Of a stretch of 64,000 nt of DNA, positions 44,647 to 53,797 are shown one piece after another. The position numbers were made by a program, and so were the translations under genes. A model generated the notes under the pieces. The model worked only from the letters and a program-made list of their open reading frames with translations, was not told the DNA's origin and searched no databases. Location: assembly GCF_014640155.1 (NCBI RefSeq), contig NZ_BMGK01000003.1:186001-250000 (forward strand), in the 5' to 3' direction. How positions within the stretch are numbered: position 1 is the first letter of the stretch; each line of letters begins with the position of its first letter. This stretch comes from Planktosalinus lacus (GTDB taxonomy: Bacteria > Bacteroidota > Bacteroidia > Flavobacteriales > Flavobacteriaceae).

Positions 44647-45426
44647 TTATAATTTAGCGAAAAATTTATCCATTTTTTGACGCTCTTCTTCTGCAAGCTC
44701 TGTGTCAACAAGAATTCTACCACTGTGCTCATCGGTCATGATTCTTTTGCGGGAAGCAATTTCAACCTGAACTTGTGGTGGTATAGAGAAGAATGATCCT
44801 CCAGAAGCACCTCTTTCAATGGTTACAACTGCCTGACCGTTTTTAGTGTTTGTGCGAATACGCTCGTAAGCTTTTACTAAGCGTTCTTCAAGTTGTGATT
44901 TGTAATTTTCGGCTTCTTTAAGAAGTGTTTTTTCTTCCTTTTCTGTTTCGCCAAGAATATCGTCCAATTCAGATTTTTTGTGAGTTAAATGACTTTCCCT
45001 GTCTTCTAAACGCTCTTGTGATTGGTCAATTATTTCCTTTTTGTGCTCCATTTGAGCTTTCAATTCTTTAATGTGTTTTTCGGCCAATTGAATTTCCAGT
45101 TCTTGAAACTCAATTTCTTTACTTAAAGAATTGTACTCTCTGTTATTGCGAACATTATCCTGTTGAGAGGTGTATTTTTTAATGAGGCCTTTAGATTCCT
45201 CAATTTGATTTTTCTTTTCCTTGATAGCATCTTCTGTAGATTGAAGATCGGCTTTAAGCTTATCAATTCTTGTTGAAAGGCCGGCAATTTCATCTTCAAG
45301 GTCTCTTACTTCCAGGGGAAGTTCTCCACGCAAATTTTTAATCTCATCAATTTTTGAATCGATTAATTGCAAGTCATATAAAGCTCTTAATTTATCTTCT
45401 ACTGTTGCTTCAGTTTTCTTTGCCAT
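44647..45426 (-). CDS. COG1579/CdsZ-like coiled-coil protein with degenerate zinc ribbon
   Basis: 259 residues. A long antiparallel coiled coil (about 15-200) precedes the ribbon region GASGGSFFSIPPQ...DEHSGRIL. In relatives the ribbon has CxxC and CxxC; here all four cysteines are replaced (S-G-G-S and D-E-H-S). The IPPQ and GRIL landmarks are kept, so the fold is probably retained without zinc. Family members bind ribosomes or nucleic acids. It follows the Nif3 gene by 2 bases, the conserved order, and a strong terminator closes the operon. Confidence 0.85.
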   Translation of the reverse strand: MAKKTEATVEDKLRALYDLQLIDSKIDEIKNLRGELPLEVRDLEDEIAGLSTRIDKLKADLQSTEDAIKEKKNQIEESKGLIKKYTSQQDNVRNNREYNSLSKEIEFQELEIQLAEKHIKELKAQMEHKKEIIDQSQERLEDRESHLTHKKSELDDILGETEKEEKTLLKEAENYKSQLEERLVKAYERIRTNTKNGQAVVTIERGASGGSFFSIPPQVQVEIASRKRIMTDEHSGRILVDTELAEEERQKMDKFFAKL

Positions 45427-45428
45427 AT

Positions 45429-46544
45429 TTATAAATACTTGATAGGATTGGTGTTTACTTCTGATATTTTTATGTTTCCTTTTTCAAAGGCAGGTGCAAA
45501 ATTAGTGATTTTTTTGCTAAGGAACTCAACTAATTCGTTTTTTGTGAACTGTTCACTTTCATAATGACCAATATCGGCTATGATAAACTCATTTTCAGCT
45601 TTATAAAAGTCGTGATATTTCAAGTCTGCCGTTAGATAAATATCTGCTCCTGAATGTTTTGCAGCATCGATCGCGAAACTTCCTGAACCTCCTAAAACAG
45701 CAATTTTAGTAATACTTTTATTTAAAAACTTACTGTGCTTAATACATCCAGTATTCATTTTGTCTTTTACTAATTTTAAGAAATCTAATTCAGGCATTGG
45801 TTTTGGAAGTTCTGCAATCATTCCTGAACCAATTTTTTGATTGTGATTTTCTAAAGTCATTATTTCATAAGCGACTTCTTCATAAGGATGGTTTGATTTC
45901 AACGCTTGTATTATATTTCCCTCTAAATGTGCAGGATATGTTATTCCAATTTGGGTTTCAGTTTCCTGATGTGTTTTACCTATTTTGCCCAATGTTGGGT
46001 TGGTATTTTTTCCGGCACGAAAGGTTCCTGTTCCTTCAAGATTGAAGCTGCAGTGGTCATAATTTCCAATTGTTCCCGCTCCTGCGCTAAACAAGGATTC
46101 TCGTAGCTTATTAGCATCATCTTTTGGAACGAAAGTCACCAATTTTTTGATGGTTGCTTTTTTGGGAATTAAAATACTTTTGTTGATGAGGCCCAATTTA
46201 TTACAGATGATTGCATTGACCCCGTTCCAGTTATTGTCAAGTGCTGTGTGGATTGCAAAAATTGCAATGTTGTTTTGAATGGCTTTTATAATTGTTTTTT
46301 CAACGTAAGTTTTTCCGGTGATTTTTTTCAAACCACTGAATATAATTGGGTGAAAGCTTACTATCAAATTGCAATTTTTTTCAATTGCTTCGTCAACCAC
46401 TTCTTCAAGAGTGTCGTGTGTAACTAAAATTGAAGTTATTTCTGTGTTTTTGTCTCCCACCAAAAGCCCTACATTATCATACTCTTCTGCGTAATATGTG
46501 GGTGCCAACTCCTCAAAGAAGTTTATAACTTGTTGAATTATCAT
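45429..46544 (-). CDS. Nif3-like dinuclear metal centre protein
   Basis: 371 residues, the long form with the inserted ferredoxin-like domain (about 130-245). Metal ligands: HPIIFSGLKKI near 66, HTALDNN near 98, and C-terminal GGSGSF and DIGHYESEQF. Formerly annotated GTP cyclohydrolase I type 2, but function is unproven. Co-transcribed with the CdsZ-like protein downstream (2-base gap). Divergent from lpxK. Confidence 0.92.
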   Translation of the reverse strand: MIIQQVINFFEELAPTYYAEEYDNVGLLVGDKNTEITSILVTHDTLEEVVDEAIEKNCNLIVSFHPIIFSGLKKITGKTYVEKTIIKAIQNNIAIFAIHTALDNNWNGVNAIICNKLGLINKSILIPKKATIKKLVTFVPKDDANKLRESLFSAGAGTIGNYDHCSFNLEGTGTFRAGKNTNPTLGKIGKTHQETETQIGITYPAHLEGNIIQALKSNHPYEEVAYEIMTLENHNQKIGSGMIAELPKPMPELDFLKLVKDKMNTGCIKHSKFLNKSITKIAVLGGSGSFAIDAAKHSGADIYLTADLKYHDFYKAENEFIIADIGHYESEQFTKNELVEFLSKKITNFAPAFEKGNIKISEVNTNPIKYL

Positions 46545-46589
46545 AATTAGTATTTTATGGTAAAGATAAAAAAGTATATTTTCGTTGTG

Positions 46590-47615
46590 ATGAATAAACT
46601 ACGGAAAATATTATTTCCTTTTTCAATTGCTTATGATGGGGTTACTTCTATTCGAAATTGGCTTTTTAACAATAACTATCTTAAAAGCACCAAATTTGAT
46701 ATCCCGTTAATTTGTGTAGGCAATTTAAATATGGGTGGAACAGGAAAATCCCCAATGATTGAATATTTGATTCATCTTTTAAAGGATGATTATAAAGTTG
46801 CAGTTTTAAGCAGGGGGTATAAACGAAAATCAAAAGGTTTTCAGTTGGTTGATTTAAATAATAAAGTTGAAGAAGTGGGGGATGAGCCACTTCAGTTTAA
46901 GTTGAAATTTCCTGACATTGTTGTAGCAGTTGATGCTAACAGAAGGCGAGGTATCGAAAAGTTAAAAGATGTTGTAGAAGTAATTTTGCTCGACGATGCC
47001 TTTCAACATCGAAAAGTTCAACCGCTTTTTTCCATTTTACTCACTTCTTATTCAGATTTGTATTTCAACGATCTGATATTGCCTGCGGGTAATTTACGGG
47101 AGTCAAAATCGGGTGCTGCCCGTGCAAACTGTGTTGTTGTTACAAAATGTCCTGAGAACTTATCTTATTCAAAACAACAGCAGATACAATTTGACTTAAA
47201 ATTAAAACCCCACCAGCATGCTTATTTTTCGTCAATTTCATATGCAAGTTTAATTCAAGGTGTTGAAAAGGTAAAACATTTGGAATATCTGGAAGAAAAA
47301 GAGTTTGTTTTAGTCACCGGAATCGCTAATCCAAGCCCTTTAGTCAATTATTTAAAAAGTTTAAATCTGTCGTTTAAGCATTATAACTATAGTGACCACC
47401 ATAATTTTACCGGTCAGGAATTGGTGCAACTCGATCAGGAAAAATGTATTTTGACTACCGAAAAAGATTTTATGAGGTTAAAAAATAATATTAAGGTAGC
47501 TGAATTGTATTATCTTCCTATTTCAGTTTCGTTCTTAAACAAAGAGGAAGGGTTTATAGAGCGCATTCAAAATGCTGCTGCGGGAATTCCTGAAGAAGAG
47601 AACGTTGATTTTTAG
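46590..47615 (+). CDS. lpxK: Tetraacyldisaccharide 4'-kinase
   Basis: 341 residues from ATG 46590; an earlier ATG at 46557 would add a hydrophobic segment, but MNKLRKILFPFSIAYDGVTS is the normal start. The P-loop is VGNLNMGGTGKSP, with LSRGYKRKSKGF and DDAFQHR following. It phosphorylates lipid A disaccharide at the 4' position on the inner membrane. Its stop shares bases with the stop of the convergent kinase gene. Confidence 0.95.
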   Translation: MNKLRKILFPFSIAYDGVTSIRNWLFNNNYLKSTKFDIPLICVGNLNMGGTGKSPMIEYLIHLLKDDYKVAVLSRGYKRKSKGFQLVDLNNKVEEVGDEPLQFKLKFPDIVVAVDANRRRGIEKLKDVVEVILLDDAFQHRKVQPLFSILLTSYSDLYFNDLILPAGNLRESKSGAARANCVVVTKCPENLSYSKQQQIQFDLKLKPHQHAYFSSISYASLIQGVEKVKHLEYLEEKEFVLVTGIANPSPLVNYLKSLNLSFKHYNYSDHHNFTGQELVQLDQEKCILTTEKDFMRLKNNIKVAELYYLPISVSFLNKEEGFIERIQNAAAGIPEEENVDF

Positions 47616-49858
47616 ACTTGTTGAGATTGCATGGTGCGATAAATTTTCTCAAAAAATTCATCTGTTTTGAAAGGCTTTGGAATGATTTCATTAAAGCCTG
47701 CTTTGTAGAAATCATCCAGGTTTTCATCAATTGTTACAGCGGTAAGCGCAATTATTGGAATGTCCTGTTTAAACTCCCTGATTTGCTGAGTTGCTTCAAT
47801 ACCACTGATACCGGGCATGTGAATGTCCATTAAAATTAAATCAAAGTTATTTTCTTTTGCCATTTTTACAGCATCTTCACCATTGTCTGCAACAGCACAC
47901 TTCACTTTGTTTTTTTCCAAAATTTTCTTGGTAATCATTTGGTTGATTTTATTGTCTTCAACCACAAGAATACTCAAATTTTCAAGTAAAGCATAGTCTA
48001 AACTTTGAGTTGATGTATCGCCTTTGTCTTCAACTTTCTCATCAGAAATATTTAATTTGATGTCAAACCAAAATGTTGATCCTTTTCCAATTTCGCTTTC
48101 AAGATGAACTTTACTATCCATTAAAGTCAAAAGGTTCTTCACAATTGAGAGCCCCAGGCCAGTACCTCCAAACTTTCTGTTAATTTGAATAGAACCTTGG
48201 GTAAAACTTTCAAATATGGCTTTTTGTTTTTTCAATGATATTCCTACACCGGTATCCTGAACTTCAAAATGAAGTAAAACGCTACGGTCTGTTTGACTTA
48301 GCTTTTTTACGCGAAGGGTAACTTTTCCATTTTCGGTAAATTTTACAGAGTTACCAACCAGATTTATTAGAATTTGTGATAGTACAACAGGGTCACCAAT
48401 GAGCTTTGGTGGAATCCCGTCGTCATATTCTAAGGCAAGCTTGTTACTTTTATCAAGTGCAGATTTTTTAAGCGCAATGAGAACATCTTCAACACGTTTC
48501 TTAAGGCTGAATGATTTTTTCTCAAGTTCTACCTTGTTTGCTTCCAGTTTATTAAGGTCTAAAATATTATTTATAAGTGACAATAAATATTCACCGGAAA
48601 ATTTCAGTGAGTTTAAATGCTCTTTTTGATCTTCTCTTGGATTTTCTTCAAGTAGAAGGTGTGTTAGTCCGGTAACTGCATACATTGGTGTTCGCAACTC
48701 GTGTGTGATAGTTGATAAGAACTGAGCTTTGGCTAAAGAGGCTTTTTCAGCACGTTCTTTAGCTATCAATAGTTCATCATTTTTATCTTGAAGCAGGTTG
48801 TTTGCTTTTGCTCTTAAATTGTTGTTTTTATAAAGTGAAAGCGTTAAAAGGGAAAGTATGATTATTAATGCAACACTTAAGCCTGTTGTAAACCTATTCA
48901 TCGTAATGGATTTTTGCTGCTGATCAAGGTCACTTCTTTGAGTTGCAATAATGGCGTTTAATTCATCACTATTGGACTCAAAATTTAAATTTTTGCTTAG
49001 CACTGCAGCGTGAATTTCTTCTAATTCATCTCGCTTTTCAATAAAGTTTCTTAACGAAGTGTAGGCATCTTCAACTCTATTTTGTAGAAACGCAATATCA
49101 CTATAGGTTTTATAGCATTCAGTTTCTGTTTTCAGAAAGTTATTGTTTCTGCTTATTTCAAAAGCTTTATCTATAGATGCTTTCGCTTTTTCAATATTTT
49201 CATTTTTCGCCTCCTCATCTTCAGTGGGAAGTTGTATGAGGCACATAGCAACATGTTGATTTGCAATAGCTTCATAATATGGAATGTTAGAATTTTCAAA
49301 AACCTGTAGCGCCGCAGAAAAATAATTCAAGGCTACCTGAATATTTTCATTTTCCAAAGCAAAAAGCCCTTTTTTATATTTGACTTTTGCAAGTTCTACA
49401 TCTTCATTTAGCGTTTGGAAAATTCTGTCAGCCCTGTCGAGATAACGTTCAGCATTTTCTTTGTTGTTTGTTTTTAAAGAAATCAAACCGTAAAGACTAT
49501 ATGCTATTGCAAGTGTTTTTGAGTTTTCATCGTCTTTGACATAACTAATTGCTTTTGCACACTCAGTGCTGGCAAGATTGTAACTGTAAATAGAATAATA
49601 AAAATAAGCAAGTGTTGTACTTACTAAAGCCTTATGGTTTCTATCGTTAATTTTGTTTGCCAAATCTTTTGCCTCCAGCAATTTTGGAACAACACTATCA
49701 AGATCTTGAATCAAAATAGATTCATAGGCTGTTTGTTGAAGATTTTGGATATGTGCAAGTGTGTCAATAATTTCCACTTTTTCTTCTTGAGAAGATGCAG
49801 AAACCGACAGGATTAAAAAAAGTGAGGTTAAAAATAAAAGTAAGGAGCTCCTCATCAA
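47612..49858 (-). CDS. TPR-containing hybrid sensor histidine kinase/response regulator
   Basis: 748 residues. Signal peptide (1-21), periplasmic TPR helices (about 45-280), one transmembrane helix at 323-344, a coiled linker, HisKA with the phospho-acceptor H386 in ITHELRTPM, HATPase with DTGVGI and GGTGLGLSI, and a C-terminal receiver with D678 in LMDIHMPG and K in PKPF. The output would pass from H386 to D678 and then to another regulator. The lone receiver at 21.8 kb is a conceivable partner but is 26 kb away. A second ATG at 49855 is equally possible. Confidence 0.93.
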   Translation of the reverse strand: MMRSSLLLFLTSLFLILSVSASSQEEKVEIIDTLAHIQNLQQTAYESILIQDLDSVVPKLLEAKDLANKINDRNHKALVSTTLAYFYYSIYSYNLASTECAKAISYVKDDENSKTLAIAYSLYGLISLKTNNKENAERYLDRADRIFQTLNEDVELAKVKYKKGLFALENENIQVALNYFSAALQVFENSNIPYYEAIANQHVAMCLIQLPTEDEEAKNENIEKAKASIDKAFEISRNNNFLKTETECYKTYSDIAFLQNRVEDAYTSLRNFIEKRDELEEIHAAVLSKNLNFESNSDELNAIIATQRSDLDQQQKSITMNRFTTGLSVALIIILSLLTLSLYKNNNLRAKANNLLQDKNDELLIAKERAEKASLAKAQFLSTITHELRTPMYAVTGLTHLLLEENPREDQKEHLNSLKFSGEYLLSLINNILDLNKLEANKVELEKKSFSLKKRVEDVLIALKKSALDKSNKLALEYDDGIPPKLIGDPVVLSQILINLVGNSVKFTENGKVTLRVKKLSQTDRSVLLHFEVQDTGVGISLKKQKAIFESFTQGSIQINRKFGGTGLGLSIVKNLLTLMDSKVHLESEIGKGSTFWFDIKLNISDEKVEDKGDTSTQSLDYALLENLSILVVEDNKINQMITKKILEKNKVKCAVADNGEDAVKMAKENNFDLILMDIHMPGISGIEATQQIREFKQDIPIIALTAVTIDENLDDFYKAGFNEIIPKPFKTDEFFEKIYRTMQSQQV

Positions 49859-49882
49859 TATTAAATATAGGTTTAAATATAG

Positions 49883-50881
49883 TTATTTCTTTGAAATGTA
49901 ATTTACTAAATCAATTAATCTCGAAGAATAACCAATTTCATTGTCATACCAGCCTATTATTTTTACAAATTTACCAATTACTGACGTCATTTGTGCATCA
50001 AAGATACAAGAATGTGTATTGTTAACAATATCTATAGACACAATAGGGTCGTTAGTATATTCCAAAATACCTTTTAAAGTGGTGTCTGAGGCTAGTTTAA
50101 ATGCTTTGTTTATTTCTTCAATAGTTGTTTCTTTTTTTACATTCAATGTTAAATCTGTGAGAGAACCGTTTGGGACAGGCACTCTAATCCCACATCCGCC
50201 AATTACATCAGACAAATGTGGGAATACTTTTGTCAAAGCCTTTGCCGCACCAGTTGTGGTTGGTACAATTGATTGAGTTGCAGCACGAGCTCTTCTCAAA
50301 TCTTTATGTGGTTGATCGTGTAAACTTTGATCTGATGTGTAAGAGTGCACAGTAGTGATGTATGCTTGTTCCACACCATAAAGCTCATCAATAATTTTGA
50401 TCATAGGTGCAGCATTGTTGGTAGTGCAGGAAGCATTTGAAATTATCAAGTCATCAGCGTTTAGAATATGTTCATTAACACCCAATACAATTGTTTTAAT
50501 ATCATCATCGGTTGGAGGTACAGACAAAATCACTCTTTTGGCTCCGGCTTTTATGTGTTGAAGCAATTGTTCTCTTTGTTTGAATTTTCCAGTGGCTTCA
50601 ATCACAATGTCAACATCTTTCCAATGGGCTTTTTCAGGTGAGGAATATTGATATAACGGGTATAGGGTTCCGTCAACTAATATACCATCATCAGTCCAGG
50701 ATATTTCTCTTTTTAATACCCCATGTATGCTGTCATATTTAAGTAAATGACTCAACGTACGTGCGTCAGCCAAATCATTGATAGCAACCACTTCAATTTG
50801 GTTTTGCTCAAGTAATAACCGGAATAAATTTCGGCCAATCCTTCCAAAACCGTTGATTGCAATCTTGATTTTTCCTGACAT
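49883..50881 (-). CDS. gap: Glyceraldehyde-3-phosphate dehydrogenase, type I
   Basis: 332 residues. N-terminal INGFGRIGRNLFR, acidic D36 in INDLAD favouring NAD, catalytic C152 in SNASCTTNNAAP, then HSYTSDQSLHD and the C-terminal WYDNEIGYSSR. It oxidises glyceraldehyde 3-phosphate. It lies 10 bases downstream of lipA, an unusual pairing, so the two are likely co-transcribed. Flavobacteria often carry more than one gap. Whether this is the glycolytic or a second copy cannot be judged. Confidence 0.93.
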   Translation of the reverse strand: MSGKIKIAINGFGRIGRNLFRLLLEQNQIEVVAINDLADARTLSHLLKYDSIHGVLKREISWTDDGILVDGTLYPLYQYSSPEKAHWKDVDIVIEATGKFKQREQLLQHIKAGAKRVILSVPPTDDDIKTIVLGVNEHILNADDLIISNASCTTNNAAPMIKIIDELYGVEQAYITTVHSYTSDQSLHDQPHKDLRRARAATQSIVPTTTGAAKALTKVFPHLSDVIGGCGIRVPVPNGSLTDLTLNVKKETTIEEINKAFKLASDTTLKGILEYTNDPIVSIDIVNNTHSCIFDAQMTSVIGKFVKIIGWYDNEIGYSSRLIDLVNYISKK

Positions 50882-50891
50882 TTTTCTTAGT

Positions 50892-51764
50892 TTAATGAAT
50901 GTGTTTGTGAGCCTTGTATGATGAACGTACCAATGCTCCGCTTTCTACGTGACGGAAGCCAAGCTCCAAACCAATTTTCTCATATTTTTGAAACTGTTCA
51001 GGCAAAATAAATTCTTTTATCGGGAGGTGTTTTTTTGAAGGCTGTAAATATTGTCCAATGGTAACAATATCCACATTAACACTTCTTAAATCCTTTAATG
51101 TCTGGATGACTTCTTTTTCAACTTCACCCAATCCCAGCATGAGACCACTTTTTGTGCGTTTAATGCCATTTTCTTTCAAGTATTTCAAAACTCCCAAACT
51201 GCGTTCATATTTTGCTTGAATACGCACTTCACGTGTGAGTCGTTTTACTGTTTCCATGTTGTGTGAAACTACCTCGGGATTTACTTGTATAATGCGGTCA
51301 ATATGTCTTTCAACTCCCTGAAAATCGGGGATAAGGGTTTCAAGAGTAGTTTCTGTGTTCATTCTTCGAACTGCCTTTACGGTTTCTGCCCAGATAATGG
51401 ACCCCATATCTTTTAAATCATCACGGTCAACTGAAGTAAGTACTGCATGTTTGATATTCATTAATTTAATTGATCGGGCTACTTTTTCGGGCTCTTCCCA
51501 ATCTATCATTTCGGGGCGACCTGTTTTCACACCACAAAAGCCACAAGAACGTGTGCAAATGTTGCCTAAAATCATAAATGTTGCAGTTCCTTCACTCCAA
51601 CATTCACCCATATTGGGACAACTTCCTGAAGTGCAAATGGTATGTAAATCGTATTTGTCTACAAGTCCACGTAGTTCAGTATATTTTTTTCCGGTGGGAA
51701 GCTTTACGCGCAACCACTTGGGTTTTGGTGTTCTTACGGGGGGAGAAATTAGTTGAGTTTCCAT
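50892..51764 (-). CDS. lipA: Lipoyl synthase
   Basis: 290 residues. Two iron-sulfur clusters are present: auxiliary C44, C49, C55 in CTSGSCPNMGEC, and radical-SAM C70, C74, C77 in CTRSCGFC. A conserved serine near the C-terminus is in RSSYKA. It inserts sulfur into octanoylated proteins, including the H-protein that works with gcvP. A -7 element lies 18 bases upstream. gap follows directly. Confidence 0.97.
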   Translation of the reverse strand: METQLISPPVRTPKPKWLRVKLPTGKKYTELRGLVDKYDLHTICTSGSCPNMGECWSEGTATFMILGNICTRSCGFCGVKTGRPEMIDWEEPEKVARSIKLMNIKHAVLTSVDRDDLKDMGSIIWAETVKAVRRMNTETTLETLIPDFQGVERHIDRIIQVNPEVVSHNMETVKRLTREVRIQAKYERSLGVLKYLKENGIKRTKSGLMLGLGEVEKEVIQTLKDLRSVNVDIVTIGQYLQPSKKHLPIKEFILPEQFQKYEKIGLELGFRHVESGALVRSSYKAHKHIH

Positions 51765-51781
51765 AGAAATTTAATCGGAGG

Positions 51782-51789
51782 CAAATGTA
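51782..51789 (-). promoter_or_regulatory. -7 promoter element for lipA-gap
   Basis: TACATTTG on the minus strand, exact TAnnTTTG, 17 bases upstream of ATG 51764. Confidence 0.35.
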
Positions 51790-51837
51790 CAAAACAATAA
51801 CGAAATTTAATGGAATTACTTGTATTGTAAATACAAT

Positions 51838-52407
51838 TTACTGTCTGTTTTTTGAAATGATTTCGGCAAGCAGTTTTTTTGAACGCAGGAGTTTTACTTT
51901 CACATTATTGATGGGTTCATCCAGCATTTCTGAAATTTCCTTGTAACTCATTTCCTGAAAATACCTCAGGTTGATCACGTCTTGATAATGGGGTTTAAGC
52001 ATTTTTATAAATCGCAGTAATTCGGCCAGATTTTGTTGTGTAATCAGGTTGTCTTCAGGGCTTGGTGAATCATCAGCGATTTTTTGAACTTGTTCTTGAA
52101 TGGCTTCAGAATTTTGAATTTGAATGCCCGATTTTGTTTTTCTGATTTTATCAATATGCAGGTTTTTTGAAATGGCAATTAACCAGGTGCTAAATGTGTA
52201 TTCTTCCTTGAAAGTGTGTATTTTATCAAATGCTTTGGCAAATGTTTCAATCGTAATTTCTTCAGCTTCAAATTCATTATTAATGCGTGCAAGCTGGAAA
52301 CCATAAACTTCATTCCAATACCTGTCCAAAAGAAAATTAAAAGCAGTTTGCTTGCCGTGTTTGGCCTGTTGAATTTGCTCAAGGAGTTTTTTCTTGCTTA
52401 CTTCCAA
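51838..52407 (-). CDS. RNA polymerase sigma factor, ECF (sigma-70) family
   Basis: 189 residues with region 2 (FQLARINNEFEAEEITIETF, STWLIAISKNLHIDKIRK) and region 4 (YQDVINLRYFQEMSYKEISEML, NNVKVKLLRSKKLL). The start overlaps the end of the glycosyltransferase gene by 10 bases, so it is translationally coupled to it rather than to an anti-sigma gene. No anti-sigma protein is visible nearby. It differs in this from the sigma factor at 6.4 kb. Confidence 0.9.
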   Translation of the reverse strand: MEVSKKKLLEQIQQAKHGKQTAFNFLLDRYWNEVYGFQLARINNEFEAEEITIETFAKAFDKIHTFKEEYTFSTWLIAISKNLHIDKIRKTKSGIQIQNSEAIQEQVQKIADDSPSPEDNLITQQNLAELLRFIKMLKPHYQDVINLRYFQEMSYKEISEMLDEPINNVKVKLLRSKKLLAEIISKNRQ

Positions 52408-53498
52408 TGTTTAGGTTTTGAAAAAATATTTGATATAAAGATAGCTATTTGGAAGGAAATAAGCAGTATTTCTAAAAGTGGAAGTAGCAAAACCAAACCG
52501 CTTTCGCGAAATATTTTAAAGGTTTTGCCAAAAATAATATATTGAATCAAAAGCCTAAAAAACACCAATGTAGCCACCCATTCCCATTGAAGGAAAACAA
52601 AAGAAACTACTGTGCCAATCCAAAATAAACAGTTAACCAAATAGATGATACTCAATAATATTTTATGTAAAGGCTTATAATTGGATGCTGTGGTAATGTG
52701 TCTTTTTTTCTGTGTGATATAGCTTTTCCAGGTTTTTTTTGGTTCAGAAACTGTAAAGCTTTCCGGGGTAGCACATAGTGCTACATTAGTGCTGTTAGCT
52801 GCTTCGTTCACAAATAAATCATCATCTCCAGAGCGAATGTACATATGGCTCATAAAGCCGTTGGTATCATAAAATAGTTTGGCAGTATATGCCAGATTGC
52901 GACCCACACCCATATAAGCCATACCCGCTTTTGCAAAGCTGAAATAATGCAATGCCGTCAACACAGTTTCAAAACGAATGAGTTTATTCAACAAGCCAGA
53001 TTTTTTAGCATAAGCGCCATATCCCAAAACAAGTTGTTTTTCGGATGAAAAATGGTTTGCCATATGTTGAATCCAAGAGTTTGATGCAGGTTTGCAATCG
53101 GCGTCGGTAAAGAGCAAGTAGTTGTTTTTAGCTTTTTTGATGCCCAGGGTAAGTGCATATTTTTTATTGGCCCAAAAAGCCTCATTGTTTTTGACATCAA
53201 CAATTTTGATGCGCTCGTCTGTTGCTGCAAATTCTTCTATCACTTCAAGCGTCTTATCTATTGACGCATCATTGATGAGGATGAGTTCGAAGTTTGGATA
53301 TTGTTGTTCAAGCCACAACGGAATATGTTTTTTGAGGTTTTCGGCTTCATTTTTAGAACAAATGACAACTGAAACAGGAAATCCGGCTTGACTTGATGGG
53401 GTTTGAGGTTTTGCAAAAGCAAAATTTGCAAATAAAATATAAAACAGGCAGTTTATAGCAACTACTATGGCAAATGCAATGAGCAGAGTTGAAAACAT
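52398..53498 (-). CDS. Membrane glycosyltransferase, family 2
   Basis: 366 residues. An N-terminal helix (about 5-28) precedes the GT-A domain with VVICSKNEAENL, LINDASIDKT, FTDADCKP (DxD-like) and SGDDDLFVNEAA. Two or three C-terminal helices follow (about 285-305, 315-330, 340-358). WKSYITQKKRH replaces the QxxRW of processive synthases, so single-sugar transfer to a lipid carrier is more likely. The 3' end overlaps the sigma factor gene, and the small membrane protein gene lies 16 bases upstream. Confidence 0.85.
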   Translation of the reverse strand: MFSTLLIAFAIVVAINCLFYILFANFAFAKPQTPSSQAGFPVSVVICSKNEAENLKKHIPLWLEQQYPNFELILINDASIDKTLEVIEEFAATDERIKIVDVKNNEAFWANKKYALTLGIKKAKNNYLLFTDADCKPASNSWIQHMANHFSSEKQLVLGYGAYAKKSGLLNKLIRFETVLTALHYFSFAKAGMAYMGVGRNLAYTAKLFYDTNGFMSHMYIRSGDDDLFVNEAANSTNVALCATPESFTVSEPKKTWKSYITQKKRHITTASNYKPLHKILLSIIYLVNCLFWIGTVVSFVFLQWEWVATLVFFRLLIQYIIFGKTFKIFRESGLVLLLPLLEILLISFQIAIFISNIFSKPKHWK

Positions 53499-53514
53499 AC
53501 CGGGTTAGTTGTGA

Positions 53515-53721
53515 TTATTTGGTATGAACTTCTTCAGAACAGTTGTCAAACTGATCTGGAGTTTTACCACAAAAACCACAAGCTTCACCATCTTTATTTA
53601 AAAACGGACTTTGGCTGGCACAGGTTCCGGCAAATTTACCGTCTTTTTTAGCCCAGATTTTAATGGCAATTCCGGCAACAGCCAACCCTAAAAGTATAAG
53701 TGTAATGAGGAATAATTTCAT
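53515..53721 (-). CDS. Small membrane-anchored Cys-rich protein
   Basis: 68 residues. One N-terminal helix (LFLITLILLGLAVAGIAIKIW), then a soluble tail with four cysteines (C34, C48, C51, C60), including CGFC, suitable for a disulfide or metal. It is conserved in flavobacteria as an unnamed protein. First of a three-gene unit with the glycosyltransferase and the ECF sigma factor. A -7 element lies 17 bases upstream. Confidence 0.75.
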   Translation of the reverse strand: MKLFLITLILLGLAVAGIAIKIWAKKDGKFAGTCASQSPFLNKDGEACGFCGKTPDQFDNCSEEVHTK

Positions 53722-53738
53722 TGTAAATCATTTTGATG

Positions 53739-53746
53739 CAAAGATA
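53739..53746 (-). promoter_or_regulatory. -7 promoter element for the small Cys protein / GT2 / sigma unit
   Basis: TATCTTTG on the minus strand, exact TAnnTTTG, 17 bases upstream of ATG 53721. Confidence 0.35.
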
Positions 53747-53797
53747 AGAAAATAGCAGTGGAATTGGGTTGTGGTTGTATTTAAAATTTTCTCAAAA

